Assembly (NCBI GenBank): GCA_947457525.1 | Contig: CANGXE010000051.1 | Span: forward strand, 1-8,301 | From: Bacteroidota bacterium | GTDB lineage: Bacteria > Bacteroidota > Bacteroidia > Chitinophagales > LD1 | Length of the DNA: 8,301 nucleotides | Direction: 5' to 3' | Part shown: piece by piece, positions 1-5,923 of the stretch | Layout of the letters: every line of letters begins with the position of its first letter | Numbering within the stretch: position 1 is the first letter of the stretch | Position numbers and translations under genes: made by a program | Notes under the pieces: generated by a model | What the model was told of the DNA's origin: nothing | Seen by the model: the letters and a program-made list of their open reading frames with translations, nothing else | Databases searched by the model: none

Positions 1-325
1 ATGTAACATGTATGGAGGCCGTATCACCTGGTTTAACCGGTTCTTTTGGATATTCGGGTACGGTACAACCGCATGAACCAAAGGCTCGAGCAATGACTAA
101 GTTGTGTTCTCCGGTGTTGATGATTCGGAAAGTGTGTTCAGCTTTGTCACCTTGCATTAAGGTATCGAAGTGAAATACCGATGAATCTACATAAGTAACT
201 ATGGTGGTGTCTTTCAAAACTTCGGAATCAAGCACAACTTCTTTAGGCAATTCGCCTTTTTTGCGACAAGAAACTGTACCGAATATAAATAGTGCGGTAA
301 GCGATAAAAGAATAGTGTTTTTCAT
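1..325 (-). CDS. DUF1573 family lipoprotein (3' end beyond window)
   Basis: The first 108 codons of a minus-strand gene are present; the C-terminus lies beyond base 1. The protein begins MKNTILLSLTALFIFGTVSC, a lipoprotein signal peptide with the lipid-attachment cysteine at residue 20, although Thr at -3 makes the lipobox slightly degenerate. Residues about 50-108 match the DUF1573 pattern: an HTFRIINTGEHNL beta segment, then FGSCGCTVPEYP with Cys85 and Cys87, then KPGDTASIHV. DUF1573 proteins are common Bacteroidota envelope proteins with an Ig-like ASPM/SPD-2/Hydin-type fold and no established biochemical role. The gene follows tonB on the same strand after 63 nt, but a good -7 element sits 8 nt before its ATG, so it may be transcribed separately. 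The family call is secure; the function is unknown. Confidence 0.85.
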   Translation of the reverse strand, partial: MKNTILLSLTALFIFGTVSCRKKGELPKEVVLDSEVLKDTTIVTYVDSSVFHFDTLMQGDKAEHTFRIINTGEHNLVIARAFGSCGCTVPEYPKEPVKPGDTASIHVT

Positions 326-333
326 AGCGACCG

Positions 334-363
334 CAAATATAGTTTTTTAGGCAAGTCTGCAAG
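334..363 (-). promoter_or_regulatory. Bacteroidota-type promoter candidate for the DUF1573 gene
   Basis: Read on the minus strand, bases 341-334 are TATATTTG, an exact match to the Bacteroidota -7 consensus TAnnTTTG. The sequence CTTG at 363-360 lies 18 nt upstream and matches three of four bases of the -33 element TTTG. The -7 element ends only 8 nt before the ATG at 325, so the transcript would be leaderless or nearly so. The motif is seen directly; promoter activity is inferred. Confidence 0.55.
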
Positions 364-388
364 TCGGCTTTATCAGTAATTATGAAAT

Positions 389-1300
389 CTACTGTATACG
401 ATTGATGTAGGTTATTGTGCCAACTTGAATTTCCTCGGCATTTTGGTCAACGTTGAAAGTAGCCAATCTAGCCGCTTGAAGTGCATTTTGTACATTACAT
501 TCATCGGAAACTGTTGAGCCTTGCAATCTAAATTTGGCTTCTACTACTTTTCCGTTTCGGTCTACTTTTATTGCAATGACCACCGTTCCTCGGCTATTGC
601 AGGCTGTTGGATTGGGTAAAGCAATTTTCTTTCTTCCTTTCAAACTGAACCCTCCATTCAAGTCGCCTTTGCCGCCACCCGAGCCGGAACCTGAACCGCC
701 ATCGCCTAAGTAGCTTTTAGAGTTGGGGTCTCCATCAGGCTTGCCTTGGTCTCCTTTGCCACCTCCGGTACCATCGCCAGTGCTATTATTCGGTTTGCCA
801 AAGGCACCCTTGGTGAAAATAGCGTTTGGGTCGGCTTGAGGTGTAGTGGGAGTAGTATTGGTGGTTGTACTGTTAGATTTTGTAGTGTTAGTTGTGGTTA
901 CCGGTTTTGGGTTGGGCTTAAACACCGCATCGTTATTTACTTTTGGTTTGGGTTTGTCCTCCACTTTTGGTGCTACGACATCACTTTCTTCTATATCTTG
1001 GGACAACACTTCTTCAGATGTGCTTTCAGTTGGCGAGGCGTTTGCTGCAGCGGCAGAGTTTTCCATCGGACCAGGGTTATAGCTAAACGGCTGAGTTTCG
1101 CCACTTCCCACTTCATCAAAACCAAAATTTACGGACATTCCGCCTGCGTTATCCTCAAAAGGTGGGTCAGGAGTGTGGAGTACGGAAAACAGCAATGCCA
1201 GAATGATTAAGGCATGCAAAACCACCGTCACAGTAACGGATATTCCGGTTTTGTTGCGCTTAAACCGCTTTTCTTCTGCTTCAAATGGACTGGCAAACAT
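389..1300 (-). CDS. tonB: Energy transducer TonB
   Basis: This 303-residue protein has TonB architecture. A short basic cytoplasmic N-terminus (KRFKRNK, residues 11-17) precedes one membrane anchor at about 20-42. The anchor carries His29, at the place where E. coli TonB has its essential transmembrane His20. The periplasmic spacer is low complexity: Lys/Pro-rich at 111-134, Thr/Asn-rich at 135-152 and Gly/Asp-rich at 174-212. The C-terminal TonB domain (about 223-303) shows GTVVIAIKVDRNGKVVEAKF and ends GTITYINRIQ. Cys234 and Cys268 flank that domain's core and could form a disulfide. TonB couples the ExbB-ExbD motor to outer-membrane TonB-dependent transporters. It lies downstream of exbD, separated by an AT-rich 186-nt gap. 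A TolA-like role cannot be excluded, because Bacteroidota Tol and Ton systems are hard to separate by sequence. Confidence 0.85.
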   Translation of the reverse strand: MFASPFEAEEKRFKRNKTGISVTVTVVLHALIILALLFSVLHTPDPPFEDNAGGMSVNFGFDEVGSGETQPFSYNPGPMENSAAAANASPTESTSEEVLSQDIEESDVVAPKVEDKPKPKVNNDAVFKPNPKPVTTTNTTKSNSTTTNTTPTTPQADPNAIFTKGAFGKPNNSTGDGTGGGKGDQGKPDGDPNSKSYLGDGGSGSGSGGGKGDLNGGFSLKGRKKIALPNPTACNSRGTVVIAIKVDRNGKVVEAKFRLQGSTVSDECNVQNALQAARLATFNVDQNAEEIQVGTITYINRIQ

Positions 1301-1486
1301 GTTTTCTGGGTGGTTTATTTATAGCTTAATGATGTGTGATGAATGGCTATTCCACAAAATGCTAATTATTGTACTTTTTAGATTTGACTTTGAGTTTTTT
1401 TAATTTTTTATTGGGTTTATTGTAATTCAACTTGTTTAAACAATCATTCACTTTGATAATTTGTTATTCTATTTTGGTCTTGTATA
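1301..1486 (-). other. AT-rich gap between exbD and tonB with a perfect palindrome
   Basis: This is the longest gene-free stretch in the window. It is very AT-rich and has no credible reading frame and no TAnnTTTG element on the minus strand. Its one structured element is the 12-nt perfect palindrome TTGTTTAAACAA at 1432-1443, which could be a protein-binding site or chance. No GC-rich terminator hairpin is visible, so readthrough from exbD into tonB is plausible. Confidence 0.4.
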
Positions 1487-1921
1487 CTATTTATTTGTAG
1501 TGGCAAGAACCATCTTTAGTTTTAAATCACTGCCTACGGTCATTACGTCTACTAAATCTTGAACCGAAATCTTCCGACTGGCTTGTAACACAATGGTGGA
1601 CTCTTGAGCGGTGTCTTTGCCGGCAATTTCCGTCAAGGTTGGTTTTAGTTGGTCAAAAGTGATGGGTTGGTCGTTGATGTAATACTGTAGATTGCTGTCT
1701 ACCGCCAACACGATATTTTGTTTACTCACAGCTTTGCCTGCGCTGGTTTTGGGTAAGTTTATCTTAATGACCGATGGCGCCACCATGGTGCTCATAATGA
1801 GAAAAAACAACATCAAGAAGAACATAATGTCGTTCAACGAATGGGTATTTAGCTCAGAAGTGGTGCGCGATCTTCTACGAAGTTGCATAAGCTTATTTAG
1901 TCGGTTCTTGGATGAGGTCAA
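1487..1921 (-). CDS. exbD: ExbD biopolymer transport protein
   Basis: The protein is 144 residues from the first ATG, with a cytoplasmic basic segment (RRRSR, 15-19), one transmembrane helix at about 31-50 and a periplasmic domain to the end. The helix opens with LNDIMFFLMLFFLIMSTM, where Asp31 corresponds to the conserved proton-carrying aspartate of ExbD/TolR (E. coli ExbD Asp25). ExbD pairs with ExbB to form the proton-driven motor that energises TonB. From the first ATG the gene overlaps exbB by 29 nt. Methionine 12 (ATG at 1888) gives a 133-residue protein starting MQLRRRSR only 4 nt after the exbB stop, and this fits the usual short ExbD N-terminus better. I consider that start at least equally likely. 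No Shine-Dalgarno sequence decides between them. Confidence 0.9.
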   Translation of the reverse strand: MTSSKNRLNKLMQLRRRSRTTSELNTHSLNDIMFFLMLFFLIMSTMVAPSVIKINLPKTSAGKAVSKQNIVLAVDSNLQYYINDQPITFDQLKPTLTEIAGKDTAQESTIVLQASRKISVQDLVDVMTVGSDLKLKMVLATTNK

Positions 1922-2579
1922 TAAACTCTACAGTGGTGCTTTCTAATTGAAAACTCACACGGTCAATCATGGCATTGAGGTAGTGAAAACCGATGTGTGC
2001 CAAAATACCGACAACCAATCCGGCTGCTGAAGTAATCATCTTTTCGTATAGACCACCCGCTATCAAACTGATGCTGATATTATCGGCTAAAGATATGTTG
2101 TAGAAAATTCGGATAACACCGCTAATTGTCCCTACGAAACCAAACATCGGGGCGATACCTGCAATGATACCCAAGTAGGAGAGGTTCTTCTCTAGCTTGT
2201 AAATTTCTAATTTACCGGTATTTTCTACTGCGCTTTCAATTTCTTTAACGGGTTTGCCTAAGCGTTTAATCCCTTTTTCAAGCAAACGAGCAATTGGCGT
2301 GTTGGTGCTTTTGCACATACTTAATGCTGCATCAGTTTTCCCGTCCAACAGCATCGTTTTTACATTAGTCATAAACCCAGGGTCTACTTTCGAAGCTTGG
2401 CTGATAGTGATATAGCGTTCTACTATAAGATACACCGCCATAATCGACAAGAAACCAATCGGAAGCATTACCCAACCACCTTTCAAAATCAGGTCGAGTA
2501 AACTGAGCGATGGAGTGGTTGTAGCTGCTGCGGCAGTGGCGGTGGTAGCGCCTTCGGTCACGATTTGAAGCAATGTCAT
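1893..2579 (-). CDS. exbB: ExbB / MotA-TolQ-ExbB family proton channel subunit
   Basis: The protein is 228 residues with three predicted membrane helices at about 35-57, 133-157 and 169-197, and a cytoplasmic loop between the first two, as in ExbB and TolQ. An Ala/Thr-rich N-terminal segment (11-23) precedes the first helix. The signature GIIAGIAPMFGFVGTISGV (137-155) matches the family's second helix. Thr151 and Thr183 sit where the pore threonines Thr148 and Thr181 of E. coli ExbB occur. ExbB forms the pentameric channel surrounding ExbD, and the complex uses proton flow to drive TonB. It is the first gene of the exbB-exbD-tonB cluster, and its stop codon lies inside the start region of exbD, suggesting translational coupling. 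The 128 nt upstream presumably hold the promoter, though I found no full TAnnTTTG match there. TolQ is the alternative name. Confidence 0.9.
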   Translation of the reverse strand: MTLLQIVTEGATTATAAAATTTPSLSLLDLILKGGWVMLPIGFLSIMAVYLIVERYITISQASKVDPGFMTNVKTMLLDGKTDAALSMCKSTNTPIARLLEKGIKRLGKPVKEIESAVENTGKLEIYKLEKNLSYLGIIAGIAPMFGFVGTISGVIRIFYNISLADNISISLIAGGLYEKMITSAAGLVVGILAHIGFHYLNAMIDRVSFQLESTTVEFIDLIQEPTK

Positions 2580-2707
2580 AAGCTGTTTTTGATTAAACGT
2601 GGTTTTGTATCAAATTGATATGACAAAGTTGTTTAGTTCAGTGATTACAAGGTGTGTACTAGTAAACGAAGCCCGTGTGGATTGTTGCTTCTATAAGACA
2701 AGAGCAT

Positions 2708-3655
2708 TTAGCTATTTTCACCTTTACCATAATTTACCAAATAACCAAAACCCGCTGCGGTGAAGAACATAATGAGGCTGTAGATAGCTGCGGGAATGGC
2801 CATCATCGGGTTGCCGATGGCGTTCATAGCGATGAACATGGCGAGTGTACCGTTATGAATACCAATTTCCATACCTATTGATATAGCCTGTGTTTTACTC
2901 ACTTTGAAGAGCTGCGGCACAAAATAGCCAAGGCTCATGCTGGCCAAGTTAAATACCAAAGCTGTGATGCCCACCTCTTTAAAATATTTCGCCACCAATT
3001 CATATTGTTGCGACACCGCCAATATGATAATGATAGCCAAAAATGCTGCCGAGGCAATCTTCACGGTTTTTTCGGCTTTAACCGCAAAGCCGGGAAAACG
3101 AAAGCGAACCAACATACCTAGCACCACCGGTACCAGCACCACAGAAAACACTTCTATCACCTTCCGGAAAGGCATAGGTACATCTTGCCCGCTTTCCATA
3201 AAGTAAGCCAATGAAGCGTTGACAATAAGCGGCAAGCTAATCAACGTCAACACGCTGTTCACGGCCGTGAGCGATACGTTTAACGCCACATCGCCTTTCG
3301 ACAAGTGGCTGTAAAGATTGGCTGAAGCACCACCGGGCGAAGCAGAAAGCAACATAAACCCTACCGCTAAGGCAGGCGGCAAGTCACTTATCAGCACAAT
3401 GGCGAAACAAATCAGCGGCAGGAGCAACATCTGGCAGACCAATCCAATAATCATGGCCTTGGGGTACACTACTACGCGCTTAAAGTCGGCCACGGTGAGC
3501 GACAAACCCAATCCCAACATAATCACCCCAATGGCTACCGGCATTAGGATTTCGGTAAGTATGTTTTGTGGCATAAACGAATTAAGTGTAAAAAAACCAT
3601 ATGTAATAAGTTTCAAAATAAATATTGCTGTAATCGCACTAGTCAAGAACATCAA
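2708..3655 (-). CDS. Bile acid:sodium symporter (BASS) family transporter
   Basis: This is a 315-residue, highly hydrophobic protein with roughly nine to ten membrane segments. It carries two hallmark regions of the BASS/SBF fold: SASPGGASANLYSHLSKGD at 104-122, and GMEIGIHNG at 261-269. Glu263 corresponds to a conserved residue of the sodium-binding and crossover region in bacterial ASBT homologues. Members cotransport sodium with organic anions such as bile acids, pantoate or pyruvate in other organisms; the substrate here cannot be told from sequence. The first 27 residues may not be translated: Met28 (ATG at 3574) gives an N-terminus nearer the usual family length. Two hand-counted lines inside the gene (3241-3300 and 3301-3360) are 55% and 52% G+C, above the AT-rich right-hand operon, a weak hint of separate ancestry. 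It is divergent from the methyltransferase gene and in line with exbB. Confidence 0.88.
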   Translation of the reverse strand: MMFLTSAITAIFILKLITYGFFTLNSFMPQNILTEILMPVAIGVIMLGLGLSLTVADFKRVVVYPKAMIIGLVCQMLLLPLICFAIVLISDLPPALAVGFMLLSASPGGASANLYSHLSKGDVALNVSLTAVNSVLTLISLPLIVNASLAYFMESGQDVPMPFRKVIEVFSVVLVPVVLGMLVRFRFPGFAVKAEKTVKIASAAFLAIIIILAVSQQYELVAKYFKEVGITALVFNLASMSLGYFVPQLFKVSKTQAISIGMEIGIHNGTLAMFIAMNAIGNPMMAIPAAIYSLIMFFTAAGFGYLVNYGKGENS

Positions 3656-3770
3656 TATGACGATTTTAATAGCTGATTGTCAATAAGTAGCGAATAATTC
3701 GCATTTTACAATAGTGTATTCTAAAAGTATAGCTTATGTTCGCATTATTAATTAACAAAACCATAACTAA
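3656..3770. promoter_or_regulatory. Divergent intergenic promoter region
   Basis: This 115-nt AT-rich region separates the divergently transcribed transporter and methyltransferase genes and must hold promoters for one or both. On the plus strand, TATGTTCG at 3735-3742 is one mismatch from the Bacteroidota -7 element and lies 28 nt before the methyltransferase ATG. No convincing -33 element accompanies it. The last bases before that ATG are A-rich (CATAACTAA), as is usual for Bacteroidota start sites that lack a Shine-Dalgarno sequence. Confidence 0.4.
3690..3702. promoter_or_regulatory. Perfect 6-1-6 inverted repeat, possible operator
   Basis: GCGAATAATTCGC is a perfect inverted repeat of six bases around a single central base, inside the divergent region and 34 nt from the transporter start. 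The placement suits an operator acting on either gene. It is short enough to be chance, and no regulator gene is in the window. Confidence 0.25.
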
Positions 3771-4955
3771 ATGGCAAAACATGCTTTAGATTTTATTGTG
3801 GCAAAAACAGATGCTGCAAAAAATCGTTACAAATCCGGTAACAAACCTTCTTTCGGACATTTTGTAGAAGACTACATCAACGGAAGAATTGACATCAAAG
3901 GCGACTTTCAAGAATTTATGATGGCGCGCAACGAATACTTTGATTATACACTTACCGCGCATCACATCAAATTTTTCTTTACACGAATGATACCCGAAGT
4001 GTTGATCCACTCCAAAAGTCAGGATGAGCGCATTGTTCGTGAACACTATGACCGTGGTAATGATTTCTTCGCTGCTTTCTTAGGGCCACGTATGGTGTAT
4101 ACCAGCGGTTTTTGGATGGATACAAAAACGGAAGATTTAGAAATAGCACAAGACCGCAAGATGCAGATGGTTTGCCAAAAACTGCACATGAAGCCCGGCA
4201 AACGCCACCTCGACATCGGTTGCGGCTGGGGAACACTCGTCACCTACAGTGCTAAACACTTTGGTGTTGACGCAACAGGTGTCACGATTGCACAAGAAGG
4301 TGCAGACTGGGGCAACAAACAAATAGCTGACAACGGAGTGTCGGATCGCGCGCGCATTTTGCGCATGGACTACCGCGACATTCCCAACCAAAAATGGGAC
4401 TACATCACTTGCTTAGAAATGGGCGAACACGTGGGTATTCGCAAATTTCAACGTTTTATCAATCAGATTTATGGATTGCTAGAAGACGATGGAATGTTCT
4501 ACATCCAACAAGCCGGTCTTCGCGCTAACCCGGGTATTTTGCACAAAGGACAACACTGGCAAGATTTGATTTGGGGATTATTTATGAATGAATATATTTT
4601 CTCCGGAGCAGATGCTTCAACACCTTTGGCTTTCTTGGTAAACAGTCTTCAAGAAGCTAACTTCGAAGTAGTGACTACTGAGAATATTGGCATTCACTAT
4701 TCGCATACCATTCAGTGTTGGTATAACAATTGGATGAGCAATGCGGAGTTTATCAAGGGGAAATATGGTGAATGGTGGTTCCGCTTATGGCAAATATTCT
4801 TGAAATGGAGTGTGGACATTGCTGCGCAAGGTTCATCTACTTGCTGGAGTATCTCCGCGCACAAAAACTTCAACAATACCGACCGCAACAAATATATCTC
4901 ACAACATGCCGAACTTGGCGCACGTATGGATTTAGTTAATCCAATACGACTTTAG
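3771..4955 (+). CDS. Cfa-fold SAM-dependent lipid methyltransferase, sphingolipid C9-methyltransferase-like
   Basis: This 394-residue protein belongs to the cyclopropane-fatty-acyl-phospholipid synthase family. EHYDRGNDFF (91-100) begins the conserved core. LDIGCGWG (147-154) is the SAM-binding motif I, EMGEHVG (216-222) carries catalytic Glu219, and a lipid-pocket segment containing YIF (275-277) and GADASTPL (279-286) follows. By my manual alignment to E. coli Cfa, the bicarbonate ligand Cys139 is Ser112 here (YTSGFW replaces YSCAYW) and His266 is Gln246 (IQQAGL), whereas Glu239 and Tyr317 are kept as Glu219 and Tyr310. The pattern FLGPRMVYTSG, MDYRDIP, CLEMGEHVG, DLIWGLFMN and GADASTPL closely resembles fungal sphingolipid C9-methyltransferases as I recall them. 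No membrane helices are evident, unlike the fungal enzymes. The gene is monocistronic and ends at a strong terminator. Methyl transfer to a lipid double bond is likely; substrate and product (cyclopropane or methyl branch) are unproven. Confidence 0.85.
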   Translation: MAKHALDFIVAKTDAAKNRYKSGNKPSFGHFVEDYINGRIDIKGDFQEFMMARNEYFDYTLTAHHIKFFFTRMIPEVLIHSKSQDERIVREHYDRGNDFFAAFLGPRMVYTSGFWMDTKTEDLEIAQDRKMQMVCQKLHMKPGKRHLDIGCGWGTLVTYSAKHFGVDATGVTIAQEGADWGNKQIADNGVSDRARILRMDYRDIPNQKWDYITCLEMGEHVGIRKFQRFINQIYGLLEDDGMFYIQQAGLRANPGILHKGQHWQDLIWGLFMNEYIFSGADASTPLAFLVNSLQEANFEVVTTENIGIHYSHTIQCWYNNWMSNAEFIKGKYGEWWFRLWQIFLKWSVDIAAQGSSTCWSISAHKNFNNTDRNKYISQHAELGARMDLVNPIRL

Positions 4956-4970
4956 TTTAAAGTCTAACTA

Positions 4971-5004
4971 AAAAAAATCCCGACTAATCCTCGGGATTTT
5001 TTTT
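4971..5004. terminator. Bidirectional rho-independent terminator
   Basis: An A-tract followed by ATCCCGA (4971-4983) pairs perfectly with TCGGGAT followed by a T-tract (4991-5003) around the 7-nt loop CTAATCC. The hairpin has poly-U on the 3' side when read from either strand. It lies 15 nt after the methyltransferase stop and about 70 nt beyond the stop of the convergent exosortase gene, so it can end both transcripts. Confidence 0.9.
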
Positions 5005-5076
5005 GCTCATTTTTTAATATCTGAGCTTAGCACTAAGTGAAAATGAATGACTATCTAACAGGGAATGACAATGAAT

Positions 5077-5631
5077 TTACTTTTTAAAAGCAAGTTTATT
5101 CATCCACCAAATCACCATTAAAAATATAATACCGTAGGTAACTGCCACATATAAGTATTCGTGAGCAAACTGGAAATATTCTTTATGGTGTACTTGAATT
5201 AAAATAAGTGCCAGTAGTCTGAATACATTAATCCAGAAAATTAAGATGAGCCCCATCGGAATAAACCAAACTTTAGCCTTATGGTTATTTCCAAATAAAA
5301 GGATGATACCTGAAAAAATAAACAATGGCGCAATGCCTAAGCACAAGTCACTAAAGTAAATCCCCCTAGCGCCTTCCACCACAATATTTCTCCCTTGGTG
5401 TACAAATTTGTAGCCCAAAACAGATAAAATAGCAGCATCACAATTGGCTAATAAATTGCCGATGAAGTCATAAAACCAGCTCCATCCACCCCATAAGAAA
5501 CCCGGATATGTTTCTCCAAGATACTTTAGGCATCGCCATATAAAGTAGACCAATGAAACCTTGATGACAAACTCAACCGGTTCTATCAAGTTCTTATCTC
5601 GAATAAATTTTCTAAGTATAGAATTGAGCAT
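5077..5631 (-). CDS. Exosortase/archaeosortase family protein
   Basis: This 184-residue multi-pass membrane protein has the conserved exosortase triad: Cys97 in SDLCLGI, Arg138 in INVFRLLALI, and His157 in QFAHEYL just before the last membrane helix. The length is typical of the compact Bacteroidota exosortases (XrtF/XrtX type) rather than the longer proteobacterial EpsH/XrtA. Exosortases are proposed to act as transpeptidases in the inner membrane: they recognise a C-terminal motif-helix-basic tail, cut at the motif and transfer the substrate to an acceptor. A matching substrate is encoded immediately upstream (65 residues, PID motif). The only early ATG is at 5631, 10 nt downstream of a terminator-like hairpin, and no separate promoter is visible. 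Expression therefore probably depends on readthrough. The family call is firm; the subtype name is uncertain. Confidence 0.88.
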   Translation of the reverse strand: MLNSILRKFIRDKNLIEPVEFVIKVSLVYFIWRCLKYLGETYPGFLWGGWSWFYDFIGNLLANCDAAILSVLGYKFVHQGRNIVVEGARGIYFSDLCLGIAPLFIFSGIILLFGNNHKAKVWFIPMGLILIFWINVFRLLALILIQVHHKEYFQFAHEYLYVAVTYGIIFLMVIWWMNKLAFKK

Positions 5632-5641
5632 AGGTATATAT

Positions 5642-5676
5642 AATAAAACCGCTACTTTATGGGTAGCGATTTTATT
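5642..5676 (-). terminator. Terminator-like hairpin / attenuator between sorting substrate and exosortase
   Basis: Read on the minus strand, AATAAAATCGCTAC (5676-5663) pairs with GTAGCGGTTTTATT (5655-5642) across the 7-nt loop CCATAAA. This gives 14 pairs including one U-G wobble, with a CGCUAC core, an A-rich 5' flank and a U-rich 3' side running into AUAUAUA. It begins 16 nt after the stop of the 65-residue gene and ends 10 nt before the exosortase ATG. It looks like an intrinsic terminator used to keep exosortase levels below those of the upstream genes. An RNA-stabilising or translation-controlling role is also possible. Confidence 0.65.
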
Positions 5677-5691
5677 TATAGATTTAAGTAA

Positions 5692-5889
5692 TTATTCTCC
5701 GTTTTTCTGTTTGTTACGGTCGTAGAGTTTTTTAGCTCCATAAGCAATACTCGCTCCCAGGACACTAATCACACCACCGTCAATTGGCACCGGATCAGAT
5801 CCGGGAGGAGGAAGTTGAGCATAAGCTACATAGGTAGAGCCAATGATTAGAAAAAGAATTACAGCAGATGCGCTAATTATATTTTTCAT
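5692..5889 (-). CDS. PID-CTERM-type small exosortase substrate
   Basis: This 65-residue protein is built almost entirely of targeting signals. Residues 1-24 (MKNIISASAVILFLIIGSTY plus VAYA) form a signal peptide, with likely cleavage before Gln25. Residues 25-34 are a short Pro-rich linker (QLPPPGSDPV). PIDGG (35-39) starts the tail, followed by a hydrophobic helix (about 40-51) and a basic end (KKLYDRNKQK, 53-62). Motif, helix and basic tail together match the C-terminal sorting signals of exosortase substrates, and the PID motif fits the Bacteroidota type that databases call PID-CTERM, as I recall it. After both cleavages only about ten residues would remain. The gene starts 34 nt after the 740-residue surface protein behind an A-rich leader and ends just before the hairpin and exosortase gene. 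Its biological role is unknown. Confidence 0.75.
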   Translation of the reverse strand: MKNIISASAVILFLIIGSTYVAYAQLPPPGSDPVPIDGGVISVLGASIAYGAKKLYDRNKQKNGE

Positions 5890-5923
5890 GTTGTTTATTT
5901 TTTTGGTTTTTTAAATCGTTAGC

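Noticed and set aside
746..1210. Long plus-strand open frames opposite tonB (also 846-1082)
   Set aside because: They are antisense to the low-complexity TonB spacer, which naturally leaves the opposite strand open. The translations are Cys/Phe/Val-rich with no recognisable domain.
2591..2640. TCAATTTG as a -7 element for exbB
   Set aside because: It mismatches the TA of TAnnTTTG and has no -33 partner at 18-21 nt. An exbB promoter is expected here, but this match is too poor to annotate.
2655..2690. Possible GAAGC/GCTTC hairpin downstream of the BASS transporter
   Set aside because: The stem is only about five pairs with a long loop and no poly-U tail, too weak to call a terminator.
3979..4391. 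Minus-strand open frames opposite the methyltransferase
   Set aside because: They overlap the well-supported methyltransferase motifs, their translations look random, and several overlap one another in different frames.
5026..5037. CTTAG-CA-CTAAG inverted repeat after the exosortase gene
   Set aside because: A 2-base loop cannot form a normal hairpin and no T-tract follows. The strong terminator at 4971-5004 explains termination.
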